The notes: generated by a model not told the origin, from the sequence alone. A DNA stretch of 64,000 nucleotides from Alkaliphilus oremlandii OhILAs (GCF_000018325.1 NC_009922.1:248001-312000), one strand, 5' to 3'. Positions 17,624-26,973 are shown, numbered from the stretch's first letter. Numbers and translations are program-made.

Positions 17624-18322
17624 ATGGGACACGAGAAAATACTTGTTGTAGATGACGAGAAGGAAATAAGAGATTTAATAGAAATATACTTAAAAAATGA
17701 AGGTTTTCAAATAATTAAAGCATCCAATGGCAGAGAAGCGCTAGAGATTTTGGAGGAAGAAGAGGTTCATCTAATCATATTGGATATTATGATGCCAGAA
17801 ATGGATGGTATTAAGGCTTGCATGAAGATTCGAGAAGAAAAGAATATGCCCATCATCATGCTTTCAGCAAAAGCTGAGGATATGGACAAAATATTTGGCC
17901 TGACCACAGGAGCAGATGATTATGTGACAAAGCCATTCAATCCATTGGAGCTGATTGCGAGAGTGAAATCTCAGATCAGAAGATATACAAAGCTGAACAA
18001 CAATGCTGCTGCGGCTACGGGAGAAGAAATAGAAATCGACGATTTAGTGATCAATGTCTCCACCCATCAGGTGAAGATAAACGGAGAAGAAATTAAACTG
18101 ACCCCTAGGGAATTTGACATTTTAGAGCTTCTTGCAAGAAATCGGGGAATGGTATTCAGCATGGAAAGGATCTATCAGAAGGTATGGAAGGAAGACTTTT
18201 TTGACTCTCCCAATACTGTAATGGTGCATGTTAGAAAGATTCGAGAGAAGATAGAAAAAGATCCTAGAAATCCTCAGTACATTAAGACCGTTTGGGGGGT
18301 AGGCTATAAAATTGAAAATTAA
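17624..18322 (+). CDS. OmpR/PhoB-family response regulator
   Basis: A 232-residue transcription regulator. The receiver domain carries DDE near residues 10-12, the phospho-acceptor Asp in LDIMMPEMDG, Ser/Thr in MLSAKAED and Lys in YVTKPFNP. The C-terminal winged helix has LTPREFDILELLARN and VMVHVRKIREKIE. It overlaps the kinase gene by 11 bases, so the two form one pair. The layout resembles VanR/VanS-like or PhoP/PhoR-like systems. The signal and targets are unknown, and no resistance genes are adjacent. A TATAAT box lies at about 17583-17588 without a clear -35 element. Confidence 0.95.
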   Translation: MGHEKILVVDDEKEIRDLIEIYLKNEGFQIIKASNGREALEILEEEEVHLIILDIMMPEMDGIKACMKIREEKNMPIIMLSAKAEDMDKIFGLTTGADDYVTKPFNPLELIARVKSQIRRYTKLNNNAAAATGEEIEIDDLVINVSTHQVKINGEEIKLTPREFDILELLARNRGMVFSMERIYQKVWKEDFFDSPNTVMVHVRKIREKIEKDPRNPQYIKTVWGVGYKIEN

Positions 18323-20060
18323 ACGGAAAAAGGCGGACTTTAAATTTTTTAAGAAAATAACATCTCCCTTTCATCAGGGATTCATCATTGTGCGCCGCGT
18401 TGTATTTTTTATAAGACAGAGGGTAGAAAAAAGTATTCGGATTCAATTAATGGCCAATTTTGTGATCTGCTTGATCAGTTCTATGCTGGTTGCCTCTATA
18501 AGCGCCACTTATTTGGCACGATTAAACAGGAATGCCATTATCGATTATTCAGAGGGCATAGAAAGAATTGACTATTCTGCTAGAAGAATCGTAGAAAATT
18601 TAAATGATTATAGAAACGAATTCTATGATTTAAGGATTGAAGAGGAAAGGTTGGAAGCGGAATATCCTGAGGATGCAGAAGAATCATCACAGAGTGCGGA
18701 CATGAACCTTGGTAGCAATTCACTGGCCATAGAATCTGAAAACAGCGGCACCGATACTTCTCAAGATGGAACTGTAGATAGTAGCGTACAGGACTCTAAA
18801 GTAAATTTGATGGGAAAAATAGAAAGTGAATTTAAAGTAAAGTTTAAAGAATATATCGGTGAAGTGCTCAATGAGTTTTCTTATGGTATGAGGGCATTGA
18901 TCGTGGATTTAGATGGGGATGTTCTCTATCGCTCGGAAAATGCCACAGAAAGCAAAGTGGATATTCATAGTATTATTCGAAATGCCATGAATACAAGAAT
19001 TGATTTTCAACGACTGGGTGGAGCATCGGAATTTACCAGCTTCTATCCGATCAATTTAAATGATACCCGTGCTTACATCGTGGTAAGTGGCGTTCCAGAG
19101 GCTCGAATAGAATATAATGAAGGACAGATTGGATTCATTCCCATCGTTTTGGGATTTGCCAATTTCGTACTGCTTTTTTACTTCTCAACACAGAAAAAAA
19201 TGAGGTATATTGAAGAACTTGCAGATGGACTTTTAGAGATTTCAAAAGGCAATCTGGATCATAGGATTGCTGGAAAGAGCGAGGATGAATTAGGTTCATT
19301 GGCAAATAACATCAACTTCATGGCGGAGGCGCTTCAAACTAAAATAGAGGAGGAAAGGGCGGCGGAAATGCTGAAGAATGAGCTGATTACCAATGTTTCT
19401 CACGATCTTAGAACCCCTCTAACCTCTATTATGGGGTATTTAAATCTATTGAAGGACAAGCGATATGAAACGGAGGAAGAAGCTTATCAATATCTCAATA
19501 TTGCTTATGGCAAGTCTGAGAAATTAAAGGATCTAATACAGGACTTGTTTGAATATGCAAAACTGACCAATGAAGGTGTAAAGCTGAATTTAAGCGAAGT
19601 GCATTTAAATAGCCTCATTGATCAATTAACAGAAGAGCTGGTACCGATTTTAGATGAGAAACAGTTAAGCTTTAAGAAAGATATATCGAAGGAAGACACC
19701 ATCGTCCTAGCGGATGCAGATAAGATGGTTCGAGTTTTTGAAAATTTGTTAACCAATGCCATTCGACATAGTAGCGTTGGTACCGAAATTTTAGTTCAGA
19801 CCTCAGTAGACGAGGACAATGTTATAATTTGTGTTGAAAACACAGGGGAACCCATTAGTAGTGAATATCTAGAGCGTATATTTGATAGATTCTTTAAAGT
19901 AGAAAAGTCAAGAACTTCTAATTCTGCAGGGTCGGGATTGGGACTTGCAATTTCTAAAAATATTATCAACCTTCATAAAGGCTCTATTTGGGCAGAAAGT
20001 GAAGGAAATATCGTGAGGTTCTATGTGAGATTGAGTAAATTTAAATCAATGCTCAATTAA
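18312..20060 (+). CDS. Membrane sensor histidine kinase
   Basis: Partner kinase of the preceding regulator, 582 residues. A first membrane helix near residues 47-67 and a second near 272-290 flank an extracellular domain with an acidic, Ser-rich insertion (around residues 110-165). A HAMP domain follows, then the H-box SHDLRTPLTSIMGYL, the N-box LLTNAIRHS and the ATP lid with DRFFKVEKSR and GSGLGLAIS. The start overlaps the regulator end (TTG-type context), so the first residues are uncertain. The sensed signal is unknown. Confidence 0.93.
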   Translation: MKIKRKKADFKFFKKITSPFHQGFIIVRRVVFFIRQRVEKSIRIQLMANFVICLISSMLVASISATYLARLNRNAIIDYSEGIERIDYSARRIVENLNDYRNEFYDLRIEEERLEAEYPEDAEESSQSADMNLGSNSLAIESENSGTDTSQDGTVDSSVQDSKVNLMGKIESEFKVKFKEYIGEVLNEFSYGMRALIVDLDGDVLYRSENATESKVDIHSIIRNAMNTRIDFQRLGGASEFTSFYPINLNDTRAYIVVSGVPEARIEYNEGQIGFIPIVLGFANFVLLFYFSTQKKMRYIEELADGLLEISKGNLDHRIAGKSEDELGSLANNINFMAEALQTKIEEERAAEMLKNELITNVSHDLRTPLTSIMGYLNLLKDKRYETEEEAYQYLNIAYGKSEKLKDLIQDLFEYAKLTNEGVKLNLSEVHLNSLIDQLTEELVPILDEKQLSFKKDISKEDTIVLADADKMVRVFENLLTNAIRHSSVGTEILVQTSVDEDNVIICVENTGEPISSEYLERIFDRFFKVEKSRTSNSAGSGLGLAISKNIINLHKGSIWAESEGNIVRFYVRLSKFKSMLN

Positions 20061-20112
20061 AGATAAAGATTTCATCAAAAAACAAATTTTCTTTAAAATG
20101 AAAAAAAAATAT

Positions 20113-20141
20113 TTGACATTGCATTGGGAAGGATATATAAT
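20113..20141 (+). promoter_or_regulatory. Sigma-A promoter of the asnA T-box leader
   Basis: A perfect TTGACA at 20113-20118 and TATAAT at 20136-20141 with a 17-base spacer. It reads into the T-box leader and asnA. Confidence 0.85.
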
Positions 20142-20147
20142 GTAAAA

Positions 20148-20472
20148 AACTAAATGAAGTAGCGTATAAATACGATGAAGAAAAGAGTATGTATAAGGAA
20201 GTAGTCCCAGCGAGTTGGTGATAGTGCAAGACCAATACGAAGCCTGTACAGAAGAACATTTCTGAGTTCCTAACCGAAATCCATAGGAGAGTAGACTTAG
20301 GCGGAGCCAAACCGTTATCCATTGGACAGTATCGAGGCATATTGGGATATCCTTTTTAGAGGTTATTTTATTTCTCCGTACTGATTTGAGATAGCGATTG
20401 AGCTAATTAAGGTGGTACCGCGAAAGTCAAGTCTTTCGTCCTTATTTTTATAAGGATGAAGGGCTTTTTTTT
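20148..20472 (+). promoter_or_regulatory. T-box leader (tRNA-Asn) controlling asnA
   Basis: A tRNA-sensing attenuation leader. The T-box sequence AAGGTGGTACCGCG is at 20409-20422. A 14-base-pair terminator stem (about 20431-20463) with a T-run follows, and antiterminator pairing would compete with it. The likely specifier codon is AAC at 20255-20257, followed by A and the TCTGAG strand of stem I. AAC fits asparagine and the asparagine synthetase gene downstream. When uncharged tRNA-Asn binds, transcription should continue into asnA. Confidence 0.93.
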
Positions 20473-20475
20473 ATG

Positions 20476-20590
20476 CCCTAACCCCATTTATGGGACTGGA
20501 AGGAGTAATCAATTGATGGTAGGTCAAACGCAACGAACATTAATTTTATTGACCCAAGAGAGAATAAAATTGTGCAATGAGACTGGGAAA
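20476..20590 (+). repeat. Intergenic repeat, family 2 diverged copy
   Basis: A diverged copy of the 114-base repeat that is tandem at 32084-32310. Shared parts are CCTAACCCC at the start, GATGGTAGGTCAAA in the middle and GAGACTGGGAAA at the end. It begins directly after the T-run of the T-box terminator, the same position relative to a terminator as the tandem copies. Confidence 0.65.
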
Positions 20591-20678
20591 TATATTCAGT
20601 AAAAGCAGGATTCTATCTTCGAAGAGAATCAATCAAAGGTAAATTACAAAATATAAAATAAAATCAGGAGGTAACAAA

Positions 20679-21692
20679 ATGAAAGAGAGATTAATTGTTC
20701 CAGAAGGATATGAACCTTCTCTAAGCATTAAAGAAACAGAGGTAGCCATTAAACAATTAAAGGACTTTTTTGAAAGAGAGTTAGCCAAAACATTAAATCT
20801 AACCAGAGTTTCTGCACCGCTATTCGTCTGCCCTGAAACGGGAATGAATGATAACTTAAATGGTGTAGAAAGACCAGTATCCTTTGATATTAAAGATATC
20901 AAAGGTCAATATGTGGAAATCGTACACTCCTTAGCGAAATGGAAGCGTATGGCTTTAGGACGTTATGGCTTTGAAGTTGGCGAGGGTCTATATACCGATA
21001 TGGATGCCATCAGAAGGGATGAAGATTTAGACAACATCCATTCCATCTATGTGGATCAATGGGACTGGGAAAAAATAATTACGAAGGAAGAAAGAACGGA
21101 AGCAAAGTTAAAGGAAATTGTTGAGCGCATCTATGAAGTTTTTAAGCGCACTGGTGATTACGTTGAAAAGCTCTATCCAGAATTGAAAAATATATTGCCA
21201 GAGAAAATAACCTTTATTACTTCACAAGAATTAGAGGATCGATATCCCGGTCTTTCCTCTAAAGATAGAGAACATGCCATCGCTAAGGAATACGGTGCAG
21301 TATTTATTATGAAGATTGGCGGAAAACTGCTGTCTGGAGAAAGACACGATGGCAGAGCACCGGATTACGATGATTGGGAGCTCAATGGGGATATCTTATT
21401 CTGGAATCCTTTATTAAACATCGGACTGGAGCTTTCATCTATGGGAATTCGGGTGGACGAGGATACCCTTGAAAAACAATTAAGCATCGCTGGATGTGAA
21501 GATCGAAAGAAACTAGATTTTCATCGATTGGTTTTAGAAAAGAAGCTGCCTTATACAGTTGGCGGCGGCATTGGTCAATCCAGAATCTGTATGTTCTTTT
21601 TACAGAAGGCCCATATCGGAGAGGTACAAGCAAGTATTTGGTCTAAGGAAATGATCGATTTTTGTGAAAAACATCATATGCCATTGCTGTAA
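20679..21692 (+). CDS. asnA: Aspartate-ammonia ligase (AsnA)
   Basis: Makes asparagine from aspartate, ammonia and ATP. The 337-residue protein is a class II aminoacyl-tRNA-synthetase-like enzyme. It has RVSAPLFV near the N-terminus, VEIVHSLAKWKRMAL, DAIRRDEDLDNIHSIYVDQWDWE, and the C-terminal motif 3 region GGGIGQSRICMFFL. All are typical of AsnA. An AGGAGG site precedes the ATG. A T-box leader with an Asn specifier lies upstream, so the gene is induced by asparagine shortage. Confidence 0.97.
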   Translation: MKERLIVPEGYEPSLSIKETEVAIKQLKDFFERELAKTLNLTRVSAPLFVCPETGMNDNLNGVERPVSFDIKDIKGQYVEIVHSLAKWKRMALGRYGFEVGEGLYTDMDAIRRDEDLDNIHSIYVDQWDWEKIITKEERTEAKLKEIVERIYEVFKRTGDYVEKLYPELKNILPEKITFITSQELEDRYPGLSSKDREHAIAKEYGAVFIMKIGGKLLSGERHDGRAPDYDDWELNGDILFWNPLLNIGLELSSMGIRVDEDTLEKQLSIAGCEDRKKLDFHRLVLEKKLPYTVGGGIGQSRICMFFLQKAHIGEVQASIWSKEMIDFCEKHHMPLL

Positions 21693-21818
21693 ATTAAGCC
21701 CTAGGGATATAGTTTCCTTAAAATCGTAATTATGTTATGATATTTCTATAGTTAGGCATACGAAAGAAGACGAAGCTTTAACTTTAAAAATATTTTTACA
21801 TGAAGGGGGATTGTGCCT

Positions 21819-23540
21819 ATGATCAAACGTTTTGCACAATACTATAAGGGTCATCTACCATTATTCTATCTGGATTTTACGTGTGCATTCTTAATGGCTG
21901 GATTAGAATTAGTTTTTCCCAGTGTGGTCAGATTGATGATCGATGATATTTTACCGTCCAAGAACTTGAATTCAATTATAATGACAGGGGTAGGGCTGTT
22001 GGTATTATACATTGCCAGCGCTGCTCTTCAATATATCGTTGATTATTGGGGACATGTTTTAGGAACAAGGATAGAATATGATATGAGAAAGGATTTATTC
22101 AATCATACGCAGAAATTATCCTTTAATTATTTCGATAATACAAAAACAGGACATATTATGTCTCGTATTGTAAATGATTTAAATGAGATTTCAGAACTAG
22201 CCCACCATGGACCAGAAGATCTTTTCATCGCTTCCGTAACACTCATTGGTTCCTTTATTATTCTGCTGAATATTCATGTGCCTTTGGCGCTGATCACATT
22301 TGCTATCGTGCCAATTATGCTTGGATACGCTATTATGAAGAATAAAAAGATGCAAGCAACCTTTAGACAGATGAGGATGAAGATTGCCGATGTCAATGCA
22401 CAGGTTGAGGACAGTATTTCTGGTATTCGAGTGGTGAAGTCCTTTACCAACGAATGGTATGAAGAAGAGAAATTTGAAAGTGGAAATTTTAGTTTTAGAG
22501 AATCCAAAGAAGATTCGTACAAGGTAATGGCTAGTTTCTTTGTGGGCGTATCTTTCTTCTCTAATTTAATCAATCTAGTGGTAATGGTTTTTGGTGGCAT
22601 ATTTGTATACTACAATCAACTAACACCTGGAGAACTGGTAGGGTTCTTGCTGTACGTATCCATGTTTATGCAACCAATCCGTAAGCTCACCACATTAATA
22701 GAGAACTATCAAAAAGGAATGTCTGGGTTTGCTAGATTTGTAGATACCTTGAATATCGATCCAGATATCAAGGATGATCCAAAGGCAATCTGCATAGAAA
22801 AGGTGAAGGGCGAAGTAGAATTCGATAATGTAACCTTTAGCTATAACAATAGGGAAAATGTATTGAATAACATCAGCCTTTCCATTAAGCCAGGGGAAAC
22901 CGTTGCATTTGTAGGACCGTCTGGGGGCGGAAAAACAACATTATGCAGTCTTATTCCTAGGTTCTATGAAGTAGATAAGGGCAGTGTTAAAATCGATGGT
23001 ATAGATATTCGAATGATTACCCAAAGATCTTTAAGAGAAAATATTGGCATTGTTCAGCAGGATGTGTTCTTATTCTCGGGAACAGTAAGAGACAATATCG
23101 AGTATGGGCATATTGGTGCCACAGAGGAAGAAATTATAGAGGCTGCTAAGAAGGCCAATGCCCATGAATTTATCATGTCTTTAGAAGATGGATACAATAC
23201 GTATATTGGAGAGCGTGGTGTAAAGCTATCCGGCGGACAGAAGCAAAGGCTGTCCATCGCTCGAATCTTTTTAAAGAATCCACCAGTTCTTATATTAGAT
23301 GAGGCAACATCAGCACTGGACAACGAAACAGAAAAAGTGATTCAAGACTCCTTATTCGATTTATCTAAAAACAGAACCACATTGATTATTGCACATCGTT
23401 TGGCTACGATTAAGAATGCAGATCGAATCGTTGTTTTAACAGATGAAGGAATTGAAGAAGAAGGAACCCATAAGGAGCTTCTAGAGAAAGACGGTATTTA
23501 TACAAGGCTGTATACCGCTCAATTTGATGGATTCATGTAA
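21819..23540 (+). CDS. ABC exporter, fused membrane and ATPase domains
   Basis: A 573-residue half-transporter of the MsbA/LmrA class with six membrane helices in the first 320 residues. The ATPase has Walker A GPSGGGKTT (Gly where Ser is usual), LSGGQKQRLSIAR, and Walker B VLILDEATSALD. I chose ATG 21819 over GTG 21813 because the AAGGGGGA site is eight bases upstream of the ATG and only two from the GTG. No partner half-transporter lies beside it, so it probably forms a homodimer. Substrates of this class range from lipids to drugs and cannot be assigned here. Confidence 0.93.
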   Translation: MIKRFAQYYKGHLPLFYLDFTCAFLMAGLELVFPSVVRLMIDDILPSKNLNSIIMTGVGLLVLYIASAALQYIVDYWGHVLGTRIEYDMRKDLFNHTQKLSFNYFDNTKTGHIMSRIVNDLNEISELAHHGPEDLFIASVTLIGSFIILLNIHVPLALITFAIVPIMLGYAIMKNKKMQATFRQMRMKIADVNAQVEDSISGIRVVKSFTNEWYEEEKFESGNFSFRESKEDSYKVMASFFVGVSFFSNLINLVVMVFGGIFVYYNQLTPGELVGFLLYVSMFMQPIRKLTTLIENYQKGMSGFARFVDTLNIDPDIKDDPKAICIEKVKGEVEFDNVTFSYNNRENVLNNISLSIKPGETVAFVGPSGGGKTTLCSLIPRFYEVDKGSVKIDGIDIRMITQRSLRENIGIVQQDVFLFSGTVRDNIEYGHIGATEEEIIEAAKKANAHEFIMSLEDGYNTYIGERGVKLSGGQKQRLSIARIFLKNPPVLILDEATSALDNETEKVIQDSLFDLSKNRTTLIIAHRLATIKNADRIVVLTDEGIEEEGTHKELLEKDGIYTRLYTAQFDGFM

Positions 23541-23566
23541 AAAACAACAGTATATTTTTAGATTTA

Positions 23567-23620
23567 AGAAGCATCTCTTTCATTGAAATTTCATAGAGGA
23601 GATGCTTCTATTAATTTTTT
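23567..23620 (+). terminator. Terminator of the ABC exporter gene
   Basis: The stem GAAGCATCTC / GAGATGCTTC is followed by a T-rich run. It lies between the convergent exporter and regulator genes. Confidence 0.8.
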
Positions 23621-23705
23621 ATAAAGTTTCATCGTCTTGATCTTATAACCTGTAGCTTTGATATTCATGGATACTCTTCCATTTTTAAGGAGGATGTCTC
23701 ACAAT

Positions 23706-24992
23706 CTAAGCAAAAATATTCTTTCTACCCACAGCATTTTGATACAGATTACTTTTTTCTTTATAGCTATTATAATTTGTGATGGCATATAAATCATCAT
23801 AGAGTACAACCAAATCTTTGCTATAGCCTCTTTGAATAAAAAATTTTTCGGATTTTAAGAGAAATTGGTGTGCTACTTCGAAATCCCTATTCAAATAATG
23901 AATATGACCCATCATAAAGTAACAATTATTTCGATCCATTTTTGTGAGAAATTTAAGATTTAGCTTATGAATGGATTCTAATGCTGCAATATATTCTTCT
24001 GAATAAAATAGTAATATTACTTTCTGTACTAAAAAGCGAACATAAAGGGTACTATCATTAGCATACTGATTTAAGCAATCAGAAACAACCTTAAAGGCAT
24101 CCTCAAATAGCAAAGAATATCTTAAGTCGTTGATATAATTGATATAGCATCTTCCCAGTTCATACTGATCTTCTTCATAAGAAAGGAGCAGAATGCTTTT
24201 CTTAATATGGTGTAAGGCCATTTCATAATTTCCTATGCTGGAATAAGCTTTATTGATCAACAGATGGAGCTGCGGCACAATAGATCTGTAGGATAAACTT
24301 GTATTTAATCTTAAAAAATTTTCTATTAGTAGAATTGTTTTCTCGTACTGGAGGATCTGGTTATAGATATAAGATAAATTGTTAATAACTACGAAGTATA
24401 TAAAAGAATTGGAACTATTGTATTTGATTAGGTACTTTATGGCCATATACAAATAATGACGACCCTTCTCGTAATTGTTATTGACGATCATGATTTTACA
24501 TAAAGTATTCAAGGCATTTCCAAAATTTATGATGTACTGACTTTGAATAGCATCTGAATTCCGAATATACAAATTAACATATTTTCTTAAATGGCGTAAG
24601 GACTCTTTATTGATCCTATCATGATAACAGGACATTCCTAAATAATAATATTTATTAAAATCATTTAATTTTTTAAACTCATCGTGATTATCGTTGAAAA
24701 AATCTATAATTTTATGGAAGCTTTCTTTGACAAAAAGATTCTGAAGCTCATGAGTGACAGATTGGACATCCGATGGAATATTCTCTGTATAATCCACGTC
24801 ATAAAAAAAATAGTGAATGGGGGTATCTAGCTTATTGGCAATATAGATAATTTGATGTAAGGAAGGCTCCATTCTGTTATTTTCAATTCGACTTAAAATA
24901 CTTCGATTCATAAAGTCGCCACACAATTCCTGCTGAGACATTTGTTTTTTCTTTCTTAAGGCTCTGATTTTATAACCAACATAATATTCCAA
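23706..24992 (-). CDS. XRE-TPR peptide-responsive regulator (RRNPP-like)
   Basis: A 428-residue protein. Residues about 7-60 form an XRE helix-turn-helix (KIRALRKKKQMSQQELCGDF, ILSRIENNRMEPS). The remaining 350 residues are helical with repeated TPR-like pattern, as in PlcR, NprR, Rgg and the clostridial Qsr regulators, which bind re-imported peptides. The start is TTG at 24992, with GGAGGTG eight bases upstream. It lies divergent from a 45-codon secreted peptide gene at 25196, the arrangement expected for a regulator and its pheromone. Direct evidence of peptide binding is lacking. Confidence 0.85.
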   Translation of the reverse strand: MEYYVGYKIRALRKKKQMSQQELCGDFMNRSILSRIENNRMEPSLHQIIYIANKLDTPIHYFFYDVDYTENIPSDVQSVTHELQNLFVKESFHKIIDFFNDNHDEFKKLNDFNKYYYLGMSCYHDRINKESLRHLRKYVNLYIRNSDAIQSQYIINFGNALNTLCKIMIVNNNYEKGRHYLYMAIKYLIKYNSSNSFIYFVVINNLSYIYNQILQYEKTILLIENFLRLNTSLSYRSIVPQLHLLINKAYSSIGNYEMALHHIKKSILLLSYEEDQYELGRCYINYINDLRYSLLFEDAFKVVSDCLNQYANDSTLYVRFLVQKVILLFYSEEYIAALESIHKLNLKFLTKMDRNNCYFMMGHIHYLNRDFEVAHQFLLKSEKFFIQRGYSKDLVVLYDDLYAITNYNSYKEKSNLYQNAVGRKNIFA

Positions 24993-25195
24993 ATGGGTTC
25001 ACCTCCATTGTGCAAAATAGTAACATTTTTTTTGATTTTAGGATAAGATATGTAATTTGTAGAAAAATACCTAGAAATTAGAAGATTTATAAAGAATCAT
25101 TCGAAGATTTGGGCTATATTCATAATTATAGTCCTTTGGCATCGACAAGTAAACGTGATAGATTAAGAATTAAATAGAGGAAAGGTGATGGTAAA

Positions 25196-25333
25196 ATGAA
25201 AAAAGTATTAGTAGCAATGGCTTTAATCGCAAGTGTTTTACTAAATCTACCGGCATTATCTACTGGGGTACAAGTAAGTGAGCATGAGGATGGAAAAATA
25301 TTTAGCTTACCACCTTATCATTATCAAGTATAA
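25196..25333 (+). CDS. Small secreted peptide, candidate RRNPP pheromone precursor
   Basis: A 45-residue ORF with ribosome site AGAGGAAAGG. It begins MKKVLVAMALIASVLLNLPA, a clear signal peptide with two lysines and a hydrophobic core. The remaining 23 residues end in FSLPPYHYQV. There are no cysteines. Pheromone precursors such as PapR and NprX have this size and layout, with the active peptide at the C-terminus. The gene is divergent from the XRE-TPR regulator and followed by a terminator. That it is the regulator's ligand is inference; no homologue is recalled. Confidence 0.7.
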   Translation: MKKVLVAMALIASVLLNLPALSTGVQVSEHEDGKIFSLPPYHYQV

Positions 25334-25352
25334 ATAAAGCGTATTTGTATGT

Positions 25353-25403
25353 AAAAAAACCATGTAAGAAGGAAGAAATGAACTTCTTTTTACATGGTTT
25401 TTC
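25353..25403 (+). terminator. Terminator of the small secreted peptide gene
   Basis: The hairpin AAAAACCATGTAAGAAG / CTTCTTTTTACATGGTTTTT is followed by T-rich sequence. It again has the CCATGTA core. The rest of the region to 25717 is AT-rich and holds no supported gene. Confidence 0.75.
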
Positions 25404-25717
25404 TAAAGGAAGAAAAAAGAAACCTATCTTGTAGCTCCATTTTACAAATTATATCTGCATTGATGAAAGAAAATGATAAAATATGATCAATTTATTTAGG
25501 GGCACGTAGGGTTGAAATACTATGTAGGAAATTAATTATAGGCAAAAAAATGTGGCAATATAAAAGGATTGAGCCGTATTAAACATCAAAATTAAAAGTT
25601 TTTAGGACTTAAGACCCATTGTTAATTAAGAAAATTTTTATCAGAAAAATAAAGGGATATATCATCCTGTGTCGAATAACAAATTTACAAGTAATTTATG
25701 GAAGGAGTAAGGGGAAA

Positions 25718-26317
25718 TTGTCAATCGAGAAAAAATTAATAGATAATCTAGGAAAAGAACTAGATTTGTCTGAAGACAAGATTGAGGTCATCACCTTTGG
25801 ATATCGATTGTTCATATACAGTATTTGGGGCTATTTACTCATAATTCTAGTATCCTATATTCTAGGAACCTTACCGATTACCTTAACAGCAGCCATAACA
25901 GCTTCACTATTTAGAATTTTTTCTGGCGGTGTACATGCAAGCAGTCAGAAAAAATGTGTGGTTTTTGGGGCTGTAATTTTTAACCTATTAGGATTAATAG
26001 TTAATCTTTTTTCTAACAATATATCTTGGGAATTAGCCAATTGGTTGGTTTGGATTACGGTAGGAATTGCATTGGTAAGCTTTATATTATATGCTCCAGC
26101 AGATACCCCTGGAAAGCCAATTACAACGAAGGTGCAAATAAAGAAGCTAAAGAGCATTTCCATGGCTTTATTATTTATTTGGTTTATTTTTGTTCATTAT
26201 GTTTTGAAAGGGGAAACAAACATAAACAAGCTGTACCTTTTAGCCAGTACAGCTGGGTTGGCATGGCAAAGTGTGAGTTTATGGCCAATTACTTATAAAT
26301 TGCCCATACACAAATGA
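25718..26317 (+). CDS. agrB: AgrB-like peptide-processing membrane protease
   Basis: A 199-residue polytopic membrane protease that cleaves the AgrD precursor and forms the cyclic autoinducer. The catalytic residues are visible as His73 and Cys80 in FRIFSGGVHASSQKKC, the same spacing as His77 and Cys84 of staphylococcal AgrB. About five or six membrane segments follow. I place the start at TTG 25718, since GAAGGAG and AAGGGGA lie just before it; the frame is open back to 25619 without a good ribosome site. The agrD gene follows 19 bases after the stop. Confidence 0.93.
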   Translation: MSIEKKLIDNLGKELDLSEDKIEVITFGYRLFIYSIWGYLLIILVSYILGTLPITLTAAITASLFRIFSGGVHASSQKKCVVFGAVIFNLLGLIVNLFSNNISWELANWLVWITVGIALVSFILYAPADTPGKPITTKVQIKKLKSISMALLFIWFIFVHYVLKGETNINKLYLLASTAGLAWQSVSLWPITYKLPIHK

Positions 26318-26336
26318 AAATCGAGGGGGAATAGAA

Positions 26337-26459
26337 ATGAAGAGAAAATTAATGGGATTAATCGTAACGCTTTTAAGCTTTTTTGCTTTAGCGAATGTGG
26401 CTTCTGCTAGTACATTGCTTCATTATCAGCCAGAGGCTCCAAAATCTTTAAGAAAATAG
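26337..26459 (+). CDS. agrD: AgrD-like cyclic autoinducer precursor with Ser in place of Cys
   Basis: A 40-residue precursor with ribosome site GAGGGGGAA. Residues 1-24 form an amphipathic/hydrophobic leader. The C-terminal tail from Tyr30 reads YQPEAPKSLRK and aligns with the PKxL tail of known AgrD peptides (DEVEVPKEL in Staphylococcus). By that alignment the five-residue ring is STLLH, residues 25-29. The residue that normally is Cys is Ser25 (codon AGT at 26409-26411), and the peptide has no Cys at all. The product would be a lactone instead of a thiolactone. It follows agrB directly. Confidence 0.88.
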   Translation: MKRKLMGLIVTLLSFFALANVASASTLLHYQPEAPKSLRK

Positions 26460-26508
26460 TGATAGAATAATTAGGGAATAAGTATATTTTCTAAGAGGAG
26501 GAAGTTCA

Positions 26509-26973
26509 GTGCAGTATTTATCATACTTTACACATGCTTTTTTAATGTTTGTTACCCCTTTAAGCTTTATTGGATATAAAACAACTAATCAGCAAAAAAT
26601 TACGTTTACTTTACTATACGGACTAGGTGTGGTGTTCTTTAGAAGAATATATGACTTTTTTCCTGTACCTTTTGGTACACACTCAATTATGCTAGTGGCT
26701 TTAAGTGTAATATTGCTTAAAAATATAGTAGAAAACTACACTTGGAAAAAATCAATATATACGGCATTATTGCTTTTTATTGTTTTGCTGATTAACGATT
26801 CTATCATAGTACTGCCTATTTTGAATCTATTAGATTTAAGTATAGAATCGGTATCGAATAGTATAGTTTCTTGGATAATATTTATAATTATATCTAATTT
26901 TTTACTTATTCTATGTTTAATTATTGGTTTCTTTAAGAATAAAGGAGATAATAAAGAAGTTTATTTTTGGTAA
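26509..26973 (+). CDS. Polytopic membrane protein next to agrD
   Basis: A 154-residue protein with about five predicted membrane helices and no soluble domain. GTG start at 26509 with AGAGGAGGA upstream. It does not match a family I recognise with certainty. The next gene encodes a short kinase with only two membrane helices. The two together have the helix count of a full AgrC receptor (six or seven plus kinase), so this could be a split sensory half. That is inference. Immunity or peptide export is an alternative. Confidence 0.6.
   Translation: MQYLSYFTHAFLMFVTPLSFIGYKTTNQQKITFTLLYGLGVVFFRRIYDFFPVPFGTHSIMLVALSVILLKNIVENYTWKKSIYTALLLFIVLLINDSIIVLPILNLLDLSIESVSNSIVSWIIFIIISNFLLILCLIIGFFKNKGDNKEVYFW

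Noticed and set aside
25600..25717. AgrA-type direct repeats before agrB
   Set aside because: CTTAAG and TTAATTAAG are weakly similar to AgrA boxes but too degenerate to support a site.
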